NCBI GenBank assembly: GCA_963744875.1
Contig: CAVUVQ010000034.1
Location: 248,001 to 312,000 of the forward strand
Length of the DNA: 64,000 bases
From: JACDAE01 sp963744875
Lineage (GTDB): Bacteria; Chloroflexota; Ktedonobacteria; Ktedonobacterales; Ktedonobacteraceae
Direction: 5' to 3'
Shown here: piece after piece, positions 19,183-27,529 of the stretch
Layout: each line of letters begins with the position of its first letter
Position numbering within the stretch: position 1 is the first letter of the stretch
The notes under the pieces: generated by a model
Told to the model about the DNA's origin: nothing
What the model saw: the letters and a program-made list of their open reading frames with translations, nothing else
The model's database searches: none
Program-made: the position numbers and the translations under genes

Positions 19183-19285
19183 TCGTATCATCGTATCATT
19201 ATGGGATGAAGCGGCCTGTAGAGCGGATTAAGGATGATACGACCTCTTAATTGTGGATCGTATCATTGTATGTTATCGTATCATT
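19183..19285. repeat. Iteron-like TCGTATCAT repeats upstream of the primase gene
   Basis: The 9-mer TCGTATCAT occurs at 19183, 19191, 19258 and 19276 on the plus strand and at 19234-19242 inverted, with a partial copy (GCGTATCAA) at 19286. It lies about 150-250 bp upstream of the replication gene start (19035, minus). Clusters of short direct repeats next to a replication-initiator gene are typical of iteron origins or autorepressor sites. Origin function is inferred. Confidence 0.6.
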
Positions 19286-19358
19286 GCGTATCAAATTCAT
19301 ACAACATGGTGGGTGATTATGGGGTAAAAATGGGCGTTTCTGGGTAAGGCGTTCTTAC

Positions 19359-19399
19359 TAAAAAACGCCTCCAGCGGCTCTAGATGCGGCTGGAGGCGT
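19359..19399 (-). terminator. Rho-independent terminator, minus strand
   Basis: ACGCCTCCAGC (19365-19375) pairs perfectly with GCTGGAGGCGT (19389-19399). The A-run at 19359-19364 becomes a U-run after the stem on the minus-strand transcript. It would end transcripts coming from the region of the IS remnant and insulate the primase gene. Confidence 0.75.
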
Positions 19400-19416
19400 C
19401 ATCCTACAAGTAGGGA

Positions 19417-19437
19417 GGTGCCAAGGGACGGAATCGA
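19417..19437 (-). other. Possible tRNA 3'-end fragment (attachment-site candidate)
   Basis: Read on the minus strand, the stretch resembles the T-loop to acceptor end of a tRNA (TCGATTCCGTCCCTTGGCACC). No tRNA body precedes it. Mobile elements often leave such a fragment at one end as an att site. No second copy was found at the other side of the terminase/primase block, so this is weak. Confidence 0.22.
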
Positions 19438-19620
19438 CGGACGTTGTCCGCTAACGTTCGTCGATGCTCTCCACAGGCCGCTTTACAGCATCTTGTGTTC
19501 GTCAGGGTACGTCGTTTTCCGTTGCGATTCGTGGGTTTTGCTGTCAAGATTGCTGTCAGAAAACTGCAACTTCACAATAGTTACCAAGTAACTTAACTTT
19601 TTTCTAATAGAGTTCCTGCC

Positions 19621-19713
19621 CGTTTCATAGATCACAACCAATCCTCGTCGTGCGAAAAGCTCTTCCACATCGCGAAAACTGAGCGAGAAACGGAAATACA
19701 GCCAAACCGCGTG
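19621..19713 (-). pseudogene. IS6-family transposase remnant
   Basis: About 31 codons read HAVWLYFRFSLSFRDVEELF followed by ARRGLVVIYET, matching the N-terminal region of IS6/IS26-like transposases, where LxxRDVEELxxERG is conserved. On both sides the surrounding frame (19483-19875) is unrelated and low quality, and the DDE catalytic core is missing. It is a fragment, not an active element. Confidence 0.65.
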
Positions 19714-19866
19714 GCCGTGTAGAAAAACGAAAAACAAGATGGCGGAATAGTCGTGCAAGAAAAATCGCAAATGGTAATTCTCCTGTAACTGCCCTGTATA
19801 CTCTTTCACTATTGACCATATTATGAGAGGGAGGTATTGGAGCAGTTTCTGCTTCAAAGCACTGCT

Positions 19867-21240
19867 ATGTTTCATACCATCTTGATCGCTAATCGTGGGG
19901 AGATCGCCCTGCGCATCATTCGCGCCTGCCGCGAAATGGGCATACGGAGCGTAATTGCCTACTCCGAAGTTGACCGCGACTCGCTTCCTGTGCGCATGGC
20001 GGATGAGAGCATCTGCATTGGGCCCGGACCGAGTAGCAAAAGCTACCTCAATATTCCCAATATTGTCAGCGCTGCGGTGCTTTCACAAGCAGAGGCGATT
20101 CATCCCGGCTATGGCTTTCTCTCGGAGAATATGAGCTTCTCTGAGATCTGCAAAGAGATGAATATCGCCTTTATCGGTCCATCTGCACGGGCGATGGCTA
20201 TCATGGGCGATAAGGTGTCGGCCCGCGCAGCGATGGCGAAGGCAGGACTCCCCATGTTGCCCGGCACTCCCGTGCTACGCACACTGACCGATGCCCTGGA
20301 TGCAGTAAAGGACATTGGCTTCCCTCTCATGTTGAAAGCGGTTGCCGGCGGTGGTGGTCGCGGCATACGCCTGATCAACAAGCAAGAAGAGTTCGATAAA
20401 GCTTTTCTCCTCGCACAAAACGAAGCACGCGAGGCGTTTAAAGATGATGGGATCTACCTGGAACGCTATCTGGCGCGAGCACGCCATATTGAAATACAGG
20501 TCTTGATTGATCAGGCTGGCAACGGTGTACACCTTGGCGAACGCAACTGTTCATGCCAGAGGCGCAACCAAAAAGTTTTGGAAGAAGCTCCCAGCCCCCA
20601 TCTTTCAGCCGAACTGCGGGACGAGATCGGAACAAAAGCCGTTCAGGCTGTCCAGGCCGTGGGTTACTCCAATGCCGGCACACTTGAGTTTCTCGTAGAT
20701 GAGCAGAACCGCTACTATTTTATGGAAATGAATACGCGTTTGCAAGTTGAGCATCCAGTCACAGAGCAGATTACAAACCTCGATCTTGTCAAGGAACAGA
20801 TACGTATTGCGGCTGGTCTGCCCCTTCCCTTTCGGCAACAAGACATTCAGTTCCACAATCATGCCATCGAATGTCGTATCACTGCCGAGGATGCAGAAGC
20901 AGATTTTCGACCCCAGACTGGCACTGTCACGCAATATATAGCACCAGGTGGGCCAGGTGTGCGCGTAGACAGCTACATGTACACTGGTTACGAAGTGCCA
21001 CCACACTACGATTCTCTACTCGCAAAGCTCATCGTCTGGGGCAATACCAGGGATGAAGCCATAGAAAAAGCGAAGAGAGCTTTGGATGAATTTATTATCG
21101 AAGGACTTCCCACAACGATCCCATTTCTCAAACGGTTGCTTGAGCATCCAGGGTTTGTGCGCGGCGAAACCTATACACGCTTCATTCAGGAAGAGGCAAT
21201 AGCTTTAGGCCTGGAGAAAGTCGTAGTAAAAAGCGCCTGA
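19867..21240 (+). CDS. accC: Biotin carboxylase subunit of acetyl-CoA carboxylase
   Basis: ATP-dependent carboxylation of biotin on the carrier protein, first half of malonyl-CoA synthesis. The product from ATG 19867 is 457 residues, normal for AccC, and begins MFHTILIANRGEIALRI. Visible motifs are HPGYGFLSEN, the ATP-grasp glycine loop GGGGRGI, and MNTRLQVEHPVTEQI. A TTG at 19837 is also possible, since GGGAGG lies directly before it; family alignment favours the ATG. It is followed by two biotin-carrier genes (38 and 30 bp gaps), forming an acc operon without the transferase subunits, which are at 51-53 kb. Confidence 0.93.
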   Translation: MFHTILIANRGEIALRIIRACREMGIRSVIAYSEVDRDSLPVRMADESICIGPGPSSKSYLNIPNIVSAAVLSQAEAIHPGYGFLSENMSFSEICKEMNIAFIGPSARAMAIMGDKVSARAAMAKAGLPMLPGTPVLRTLTDALDAVKDIGFPLMLKAVAGGGGRGIRLINKQEEFDKAFLLAQNEAREAFKDDGIYLERYLARARHIEIQVLIDQAGNGVHLGERNCSCQRRNQKVLEEAPSPHLSAELRDEIGTKAVQAVQAVGYSNAGTLEFLVDEQNRYYFMEMNTRLQVEHPVTEQITNLDLVKEQIRIAAGLPLPFRQQDIQFHNHAIECRITAEDAEADFRPQTGTVTQYIAPGGPGVRVDSYMYTGYEVPPHYDSLLAKLIVWGNTRDEAIEKAKRALDEFIIEGLPTTIPFLKRLLEHPGFVRGETYTRFIQEEAIALGLEKVVVKSA

Positions 21241-21278
21241 GTTGAAAGTATAAGAGTAGAGGAACAGATAGGTGAAAA

Positions 21279-21770
21279 ATGAGTAGCAGCAACGGACATA
21301 CTTCGTCATTAAGCAGGATTCCGCTCGAATATAAGCATAGTTCAGAAGAATTTCTCTCTATTGACGAGCTAAAGCGGCTCATCCAGATGCTGGACCAAAG
21401 TGATATAACGGAACTTGAGGTCAAGTCTCTCGGAAAGCAAGAACGCTTAGTGCTTCGCAAAACACACAATACAATCCAGATAACCACACAATCTGCTTCT
21501 GCCGAAATATCTCCTGTGGAGAATGATGGACTCTATACAATCACTGCCTCCCTCGTTGGCATATTCCATCACTGGTCGATTTCTAAAGAGCGACCTCTCG
21601 TTGCAATTGGGGACAGAATAAAAGAGGGGCAACACGTTGGAATGATCGAGGTGCTGCACATCCCAAGTGAAGTTGAGTCGCCAGTTGCTGGACGCGTTGT
21701 CGAGTTCCTGGTGGCAGATGGGCAGCCTGTAGAATATGGGCAGGCACTGATCATCATTGATCAGCGCTAG
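21279..21770 (+). CDS. AccB-like carrier protein lacking the biotinyl lysine
   Basis: The 163-residue product has the AccB layout: an N-terminal helical part (SIDELKRLIQMLDQSDITELEV), a Thr/Ser linker and a C-terminal biotinyl/lipoyl barrel (about 88-160). Where carriers have E-A-M-K-V/M it reads E-V-L-H-I, with His127 in place of the lysine that receives biotin. The rest of the barrel (VAIGDRIKEGQ, SPVAGRVVEFLVADGQPVEYG) is preserved, so the fold is probably intact. It sits between accC and a normal carrier gene. A structural or regulatory role is possible; it should not carry biotin. Confidence 0.85.
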   Translation: MSSSNGHTSSLSRIPLEYKHSSEEFLSIDELKRLIQMLDQSDITELEVKSLGKQERLVLRKTHNTIQITTQSASAEISPVENDGLYTITASLVGIFHHWSISKERPLVAIGDRIKEGQHVGMIEVLHIPSEVESPVAGRVVEFLVADGQPVEYGQALIIIDQR

Positions 21771-21800
21771 GGCATTGTAGTAATTGAAGGAGGTAGAGAT

Positions 21801-22226
21801 ATGTCCTGGGTCAAGCGTGTTGAGGCAGTTATGGATGCGCTCAAAGGCAGCGCCATCGGTGAAATCGAGTTGGCCGAGGGAGAATTTGAAATTATCTTGC
21901 GACGGCAACCTGACACTGTAGTTGCAGTAAAAGCCACGCACAATGATAGCAGGCATCAGGCCGCCACATTGCTCACTGCTAACAGCTTTACAGAGCTTAA
22001 ATCTCCTCTCACTGGTGTTTATTATGCTGCATCCTCACCTGATTCCGCACCATTCGTCCAGATTGGGGATATTGTAAAGATTGGTCAAACCATCGCCCTG
22101 ATTGAGGCAATGAAGGTGTTTAACGAGATACAGGCGGAAGCCAGCGGTCGCGTGGTCGCTATCAAAGCTCAGAATAGCGACGTGGTAAAAAAGGCCGAAG
22201 TCTTATTTCTGGTTGAACCGGTTTAA
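21801..22226 (+). CDS. accB: Biotin carboxyl carrier protein
   Basis: The 141-residue protein ends in a biotinyl domain with the canonical IEAMKVFNEI (Lys105 is the biotin site). The N-terminal region (VEAVMDALKGSAIGEIELAEGEFEIILRR) matches AccB. AAGGAGGTAGAGAT precedes the ATG. As the only carrier here with the lysine, it must be the substrate of AccC (19867) and of the carboxyltransferase AccAD (51354-53246). A terminator follows. Confidence 0.92.
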   Translation: MSWVKRVEAVMDALKGSAIGEIELAEGEFEIILRRQPDTVVAVKATHNDSRHQAATLLTANSFTELKSPLTGVYYAASSPDSAPFVQIGDIVKIGQTIALIEAMKVFNEIQAEASGRVVAIKAQNSDVVKKAEVLFLVEPV

Positions 22227-22324
22227 CAAGGAACAACGATCACCAACATAGGGGAAGGGGAGATATGGAGCAGAACTGGCCCCTGGCGCCTCTTCCCCAA
22301 AGAGGTAATGTCTACCAGAGCGAT

Positions 22325-22358
22325 GAGGGTGCAAGAGCAAATACCCTCTCAATTTTTT
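22325..22358 (+). terminator. Probable terminator of the accC-accB operon
   Basis: GAGGGT (22325-22330) pairs with ACCCTC (22343-22348) around a 12-base loop, followed by TCAATTTTTT. The stem is short (6 pairs) but position and T-run fit. Confidence 0.55.
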
Positions 22359-22401
22359 GGAGCCAATAGCTCGCGTACCTTCGTCCTCGTGTCGCTGCTA
22401 C

Positions 22402-23376
22402 TTACGCCCGTTCCTGGATTTCAAACCCCATATCCTGAATCATCTGCCAGGTGTCTTTATAGTCCTGCCCCTCGGTAGTTAAATATCCAGACACAAATAC
22501 CGAATTTGCAGCATACAGGGCCAGTGGTTGCAAAGAGCGCAGGTGTACTTCACGACCAGCCGAGACGCGAATCTCTTGTGATGGATTCAAGAAGCGCATC
22601 AGGCAGAGTATGCGCAAACAATCGTACGGACGCAGATAATTGATATTCCCAAAAGGTGTGCCCTCCATAGGCAACAAGAAGTTGACTGGAATAGATTGAG
22701 GGTCCAGTTCTCGGAGCGCCAATGCCACATCAATGATGTCGTCCTCTGTCTCACCCTGTCCAAAGATTGCGCCACTACATAACTTGAGGCCAGTATTACG
22801 TGCCGCCTGCAACGTCTGTACACGATCTTGATAGGTATGCGTTGTACAAATCGTTGGGTAATAACGCTCGCTCGTATTCAGATTATGGTTGAGTTGTTCA
22901 ACGCCTGCAGCATACAAACATTGCGCTTTCTGCTCGGAGATAATTCCGACTGTACAACAGATAGCAATGTCGACCTCTCGCTTGATACACCGTACAGCGC
23001 TGGCAATGTACTCTATTTCGCGTTCATTGGCCCCTCGCGTGCTGATCGCAATACAATAGCGCAGGCAACGTGCTTCTTTAGCGCGTTTCGCGCCTTCCAG
23101 TAGCTTTTGCTGGCTGACGAGCGGGTACCTTTCGATATCGGCACTCGATATTTTTGACTGTGAGCAATAATGGCAATCCTCCGGACAGATGCCGCTTTTG
23201 GCGTTGATAAGCATATGTAGATGGACGCTATTACCACAAAAATGCTGCCTCACCCGATAGGCGGCGGCTAGCAAGACCAGGATAGCTTGATCGGAACTGC
23301 GCATAATAGTCTGACATTCTCCACGCGAGAGCATCTGGCCTGCAATAGCTTTGTCTGCCAGTTGTTGAAAATCCAT
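22402..23376 (-). CDS. bioB: Biotin synthase
   Basis: Radical-SAM enzyme inserting sulfur into dethiobiotin, last step of biotin synthesis. The 324-residue protein carries the cluster motif C64-x3-C68-x2-C71 (SGICPEDCHYCSQS), then CLRYCIAISTRGANE and the HNLNTSERYYPTICTTHTY segment of the family. Upstream GGAGGCTTCACT supports the start. It is the last gene of the bioF-bioA-bioD-bioB operon, 64 bp after bioD, and convergent with accB, so biotin is made next to its main user. Confidence 0.95.
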   Translation of the reverse strand: MDFQQLADKAIAGQMLSRGECQTIMRSSDQAILVLLAAAYRVRQHFCGNSVHLHMLINAKSGICPEDCHYCSQSKISSADIERYPLVSQQKLLEGAKRAKEARCLRYCIAISTRGANEREIEYIASAVRCIKREVDIAICCTVGIISEQKAQCLYAAGVEQLNHNLNTSERYYPTICTTHTYQDRVQTLQAARNTGLKLCSGAIFGQGETEDDIIDVALALRELDPQSIPVNFLLPMEGTPFGNINYLRPYDCLRILCLMRFLNPSQEIRVSAGREVHLRSLQPLALYAANSVFVSGYLTTEGQDYKDTWQMIQDMGFEIQERA

Positions 23377-23440
23377 AGTGAAGCCTCCATTTCTCTTTGT
23401 GAATATAAAATTCCATTACATGGGCGCTATGAATATGGCC

Positions 23441-24163
23441 CTACCGAATCCTGGTAGGCAGGCCAATGCTTGCGTATAGTTGATCGGTCAAGAGCAATTC
23501 GCCAAGGGATGGGAGCGCTTCCTGCGAAAGAGCTGGTACATATGGCAACTGGCAACAGAAGGGAGCCTTTCCCCAACGCCGCAATGCTTCCTGGTTAGTT
23601 TGTAGAGCAGGATCGAACGGGTCGGGCGGTTGAACAGAATTCAAGACAACCCCGAGCACCTGGCTTCTCTCACGGGCAACAGTCACCGTAAGAGCTGTAT
23701 GATTAATGGTGCCTAGTATATTGCGTGCTACAATTAACACAGGCAGGCCAAGTTCAACCGCGATATCATGCATACAAAGATGATCGGTCAGCGGAACCAG
23801 CAATCCACCTGCACCTTCCACAAGTACAATATCGTGCAGTGCAAGCAATCGTTCGTAGCAATCACGAATGTGCTCAATGTTGATGGTGATGCCAGCAAGC
23901 TCGGCAGCGATGGCCGGGGCCAATGGTTTAGCAAAGGTATATGGGGTGACCAGTTCCGGAGGAGCGGCACACCCGGAAGCTGTACGCAGGAAACTGGCAT
24001 CCTGCGGCGAGAGATGACCGTTTTCCAATGGACACCCAGTCTCCACCGGCTTCATCACACCAACACGCAATCCTTGTCTACGCAATGTGGCCGCAAGAGC
24101 CGCAGTGACGACGGTTTTACCAACACCCGTATCCGTTCCAGTAATAAAGCAACCTCAATTCAT
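23441..24163 (-). CDS. bioD: Dethiobiotin synthetase with an in-frame stop at codon 3
   Basis: ATP-dependent closure of the ureido ring of dethiobiotin. The expected start (ATG 24161-24163) overlaps the bioA stop as ATGA, but the frame reads ATG-AAT-TGA (stop at 24155-24157). The conserved sequence then continues: GCFITGTDTGVGKTVVTAAL with the P-loop, followed by MKPVETGCP and the EGAGGLLVPL motif. A shorter frame begins at a TTG (24085), but that would drop the P-loop and could not be active. Options are a nonsense mutation, a sequencing error, or initiation at ATT 24143-24145, which has GAGG 7 bases upstream. Confidence 0.85.
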
Positions 24164-25527
24164 GGCAACTCCTCAGTAACAGCACAGATGGCATCATACG
24201 TAACTTGCAAAAGGGTGAGTAACTCTTCATTCGTGATAGCAAGTGGCGGCATTAATACCAGGACATCAGACAGCGGGCGAATAATAACTCCTCTCTGACG
24301 AGCTTCTCTGACGACGCGCATAGCTACCTGCTCACGCGTAGGAAAAGGGGTTCGCGTACGTCTGTCTCGTACGAGTTCGATGCCCACCATAAAGCCACAT
24401 TGCCTGATATCACCTACCAGCGCGAGATGTTTAAAGGGCTCCAACTGTTGTCGTAACATGGCAATTTTAGGCTGCAGCAGTGCAAGCGTTTGCTCTTTCT
24501 CAAAGAGATCAAGGCTGGCCAGCGCAGCCGCACAACAGACCGGATTGCCTGTATACGTATGGCCGTGGTAAAAAGTGCGCCCTTCTTCTAGCGTGCCAAG
24601 GAATGCACTATAGATCTGCTCAGTCGCCAGGGTTGCGGCAAGCGGGAGATAGCCACCCGTGATGCCTTTTCCCAACGCCATCAGATCAGGATCGATATCC
24701 TCATGCTCACAGGCAAACATCTTGCCCGTTTTGCCAAAACCCGTGGCAACCTCATCCACAATAAATAGGACGTGGTAGCGCCGTGCGATCTCCCTTACTT
24801 TGCGCGTGTAGCCTTCAGGATACACAAATATGCCTGCGGCTCCCTGTACAAGTGGCTCCATCACGACGGCGGCCAATTCATCGGCATGTTCGGCGATGAT
24901 GCGCTCGACTTCTTCCAGACAGGCAAATTCACATGCAGGATACTCAGTATGCAGGGAACAGTGATAGCAACAGGCACTGGGGGCTCGCAGAGTTGGAAAG
25001 AGCAATGGATGGTAAACCTGCTGGTAGATCTCGATGCCGCCCAGGCTCATCGCCCCAACTGTATCACCATGATAGCCACTATTGAGCACGAAAAACTTTG
25101 TCTTGCGCGGCTGAGGAGAAGCACACTGCTGCCAGTACTGAAACGCCATCTTCAACGCGATCTCCATCGCTGCTGCTCCTGTATCTGAATAGAAGACGCG
25201 ATTCAACTGACCTGGGGCAATCTGAATCAGGCGCTCGGCAAGCTCAACGGCAGGTGGATGAGTCAAACCAAGAAATGTCGTATGCGCAACACGCTCAAGC
25301 TGATCCTGTATTGCTTGATTGATCTCCTGACGTCGATGCCCATGCACATTCACCCACAACGACGAGACACCATCAAGATATTTTTTACCATGAACATCTA
25401 TCAAATAGCTACCTTCCGCACGCTCTATAACGATCTGCGGGTCCGTCTCCCAGCTCTGTTGCTGAGTAAAAGGATGCCAGATAAAGTGCTTATCTGTCTG
25501 TTCAATAGTATATGCAATATCTTTCAT
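24160..25527 (-). CDS. bioA: Adenosylmethionine-8-amino-7-oxononanoate aminotransferase
   Basis: PLP enzyme converting KAPA to DAPA with SAM as amino donor. The 455-residue protein shows the class-III aminotransferase features: HPFTQQQSWETDPQIVIERA, YLDGVSSLWVNVHGH typical of BioA, FIVDEVATGFGKTGKMFACE, and PLP lysine in ALGKGITGGYLPLAAT. The stop overlaps the bioD ATG by one base on each side (ATGA), implying translational coupling. It lies 36 bp after bioF. Confidence 0.95.
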   Translation of the reverse strand: MKDIAYTIEQTDKHFIWHPFTQQQSWETDPQIVIERAEGSYLIDVHGKKYLDGVSSLWVNVHGHRRQEINQAIQDQLERVAHTTFLGLTHPPAVELAERLIQIAPGQLNRVFYSDTGAAAMEIALKMAFQYWQQCASPQPRKTKFFVLNSGYHGDTVGAMSLGGIEIYQQVYHPLLFPTLRAPSACCYHCSLHTEYPACEFACLEEVERIIAEHADELAAVVMEPLVQGAAGIFVYPEGYTRKVREIARRYHVLFIVDEVATGFGKTGKMFACEHEDIDPDLMALGKGITGGYLPLAATLATEQIYSAFLGTLEEGRTFYHGHTYTGNPVCCAAALASLDLFEKEQTLALLQPKIAMLRQQLEPFKHLALVGDIRQCGFMVGIELVRDRRTRTPFPTREQVAMRVVREARQRGVIIRPLSDVLVLMPPLAITNEELLTLLQVTYDAICAVTEELP

Positions 25528-25563
25528 CGTTATTTTCCCCTTGAAATACTCGTATTATATCTA

Positions 25564-26760
25564 TCACCTGCTCGCTAACAAATGCAGACGTTTCCCCACT
25601 CGCTCAAAGACTGAGAGTGCATACACCAGATCTGCCCGGCTATGGGTAGCCATAATGCTCGTGCGAATACGTGCGGTATTGGCAGGAACGGTTGGGGGAC
25701 GGATAGCAACCGCGAACACTCCATTGCGTAAGAGTTCTCCTGACATCTCCAACGCCAGCGCAGAGTCACCAACCAGAATCGGGATAATATGTGTGCTGGA
25801 GGCAAGCGTATTAAAACCAATATCTTGCAAACCGGCGCGGAAAAAGGCCGCATTTTCCTGCAAGTGTTCAACAAGGGAAGGATGCTGCTCCAGAACATTG
25901 ATAGCGGCCTGCGAAGCGGCGATCACCGCCGGTGGCAGGGCCGTAGTAAAGATGAAGTTACGTGCAACGTTGATCAGATATTCTTTCACAAGAGCTGGGC
26001 CGGTTATAAAAGCACCAAAGCTTCCCAGCGCCTTGCTCAAAGTGCTTACAGAGAGCGTCGCAGCGTATTGTATGTTAGCTTCAGCGATCAGGCCACGCCC
26101 GCCGGGACCAATGCATCCGGTGGCATGGGCCTCATCGACAACGAGGATGGCAGCATAGCGACGACACAGATCTGCAATCTCCTGCAACGGTGCACGATCA
26201 CCGTCCATGCTAAATACGGTATCAGTGACGACGATGCGCTTGCCCTTGTGTCCAGATTGCGCAGAGGATGCCAGAAGAGTCTGGAGAGCGGCGACATCTG
26301 CATGCGGATAGATCTCGCAGCGTGCCCGACTCAGACGGCATCCATCGATAATACTGGCATGATTGAGCTCATCACTGAAAATAAGATCCCCTGGCCCGGC
26401 TAGAGAAGTAAGGATACCCACATTTGCAGTATATCCACTCGTAAATAACAGAGCACTTTCAGCACATTTGAAGCGAGCAAAGCACTCCTCCAACAGGTGA
26501 TGCCGCTCACTGCTACCAGCAATGAGGCGCGAAGAGCCCATACCACCACCCTCAACGGCGGCGGCAACAATCGCAGCCTGTAGTGCCGGGTGACTGGCAA
26601 TGCCAAGATAATTATTAGAACTCAAGTTAAGGACTGAATGCCCTTCAATAGCCAGCCACGCCTCAGAACCAGCAATGGCCGTTCTTAGCTGTCGGTAAAG
26701 GTGGTGACCACGCAATGCATCAAGCCGATGCTCCATAAACTGAAGTGGTTTCGCGTCCAT
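25564..26760 (-). CDS. bioF: 8-amino-7-oxononanoate synthase
   Basis: PLP enzyme joining pimeloyl thioester and alanine to KAPA. The start at ATG 26760 has GGGAGGTAGACTTGAT upstream; the longer frame to 26781 begins inside that site. The 398-residue protein has SSNNYLGIASHP, FTSGYTANVG, DEAHATGCIGPGGRG and PLP lysine in TLSKALGSFG, all as in alpha-oxoamine synthases. First gene of the bio operon. KBL-type enzymes share this fold, but the operon settles the role. Confidence 0.93.
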   Translation of the reverse strand: MDAKPLQFMEHRLDALRGHHLYRQLRTAIAGSEAWLAIEGHSVLNLSSNNYLGIASHPALQAAIVAAAVEGGGMGSSRLIAGSSERHHLLEECFARFKCAESALLFTSGYTANVGILTSLAGPGDLIFSDELNHASIIDGCRLSRARCEIYPHADVAALQTLLASSAQSGHKGKRIVVTDTVFSMDGDRAPLQEIADLCRRYAAILVVDEAHATGCIGPGGRGLIAEANIQYAATLSVSTLSKALGSFGAFITGPALVKEYLINVARNFIFTTALPPAVIAASQAAINVLEQHPSLVEHLQENAAFFRAGLQDIGFNTLASSTHIIPILVGDSALALEMSGELLRNGVFAVAIRPPTVPANTARIRTSIMATHSRADLVYALSVFERVGKRLHLLASR

Positions 26761-27529
26761 ATCAAGTCTACCTCCCTTCACCGATCAGCGAAGTGATGCC
26801 CCTCTCCTTGTTTCACTGGCACATAAAGCTGCCAGAACATACTTTTGGGCTATTCATATCGCATATTATTTCGGCTAAGCATCATAGTAGGCGCATAAAT
26901 TACGTGGGACTTAACAATAAAGTAATCCAACGGTGACATCAGAACAAAGAAATCAATTATAAAAACAAAGGCAGATACTTTACACACATTTAGAGTAAAT
27001 ATGTGATGTAGAAGAAAATAAAATAGGTAGTCTTTCAGCTTTTCATACTATTTAATTGGGAAACGATAAAGAGATGTATGAAAAGGGCAAAGATAAAAAA
27101 ATTTTAAGGTTAAAAGCACTTTTATTTTTAACTTAAATAGTATATTATTGTAATGAAAACTTGATAGTTAAATCCCTCTTGACAAGCTGTGTGAGTTACA
27201 CGAGATCTTAACAGCGGCAAGAGAGGAATTCATCTGCTGCTAAAAGGACTCTTTACAGAAGGTAAACTCGCGTTTTTGGGGAAATTATCTCATCGCTTCA
27301 TATCGTGTGCTTATCAGGTTCAGTCCATTATTTAGAATGAAGAAATCAAAAATCTTACATAGAAGTAATATTTCAAAGCTCCTCATGCCCCTGAAAGCCT
27401 GGGGTTGAGTTGGTTGTGTCACGACTATGGTAGTCGTGACACAACCTGCTTTCTGACAAAAGAACGACTGAGCCAACAGTCCGAATAAGGTGCCAAACAC
27501 CATCGCTTCATCGAAATAAGGGGGAAATC
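26761..27529. other. AT-rich intergenic region with the left edge of duplication copy A
   Basis: No ORF here is credible. 26880-27180 is very AT-rich (long A/T runs). From about 27219 the sequence matches 37854-38161 almost base for base, up to the start of the regulator gene, so this leader is part of the duplicated segment. It contains a perfect 16-bp-arm palindrome (27412-27446). TTGACA at 27179 resembles a -35 box, but I see no matching -10. Confidence 0.5.
27412..27446. promoter_or_regulatory. Perfect palindrome, candidate operator
   Basis: GGTTGTGTCACGACTA, a 3-base spacer TGG, and its exact inverse complement lie about 85 bp upstream of the copy A regulator start. In copy B the matching place (38045-38075) keeps only a short CTACT/AGTAG core. 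It could be an operator or an RNA hairpin in the leader. The two copies would then be regulated differently. Confidence 0.5.

Noticed and set aside
24155..24157. TGA in bioD as selenocysteine
   Set aside because: No SECIS-like hairpin, no selenoprotein machinery in view, and no Cys is conserved at this position in BioD.
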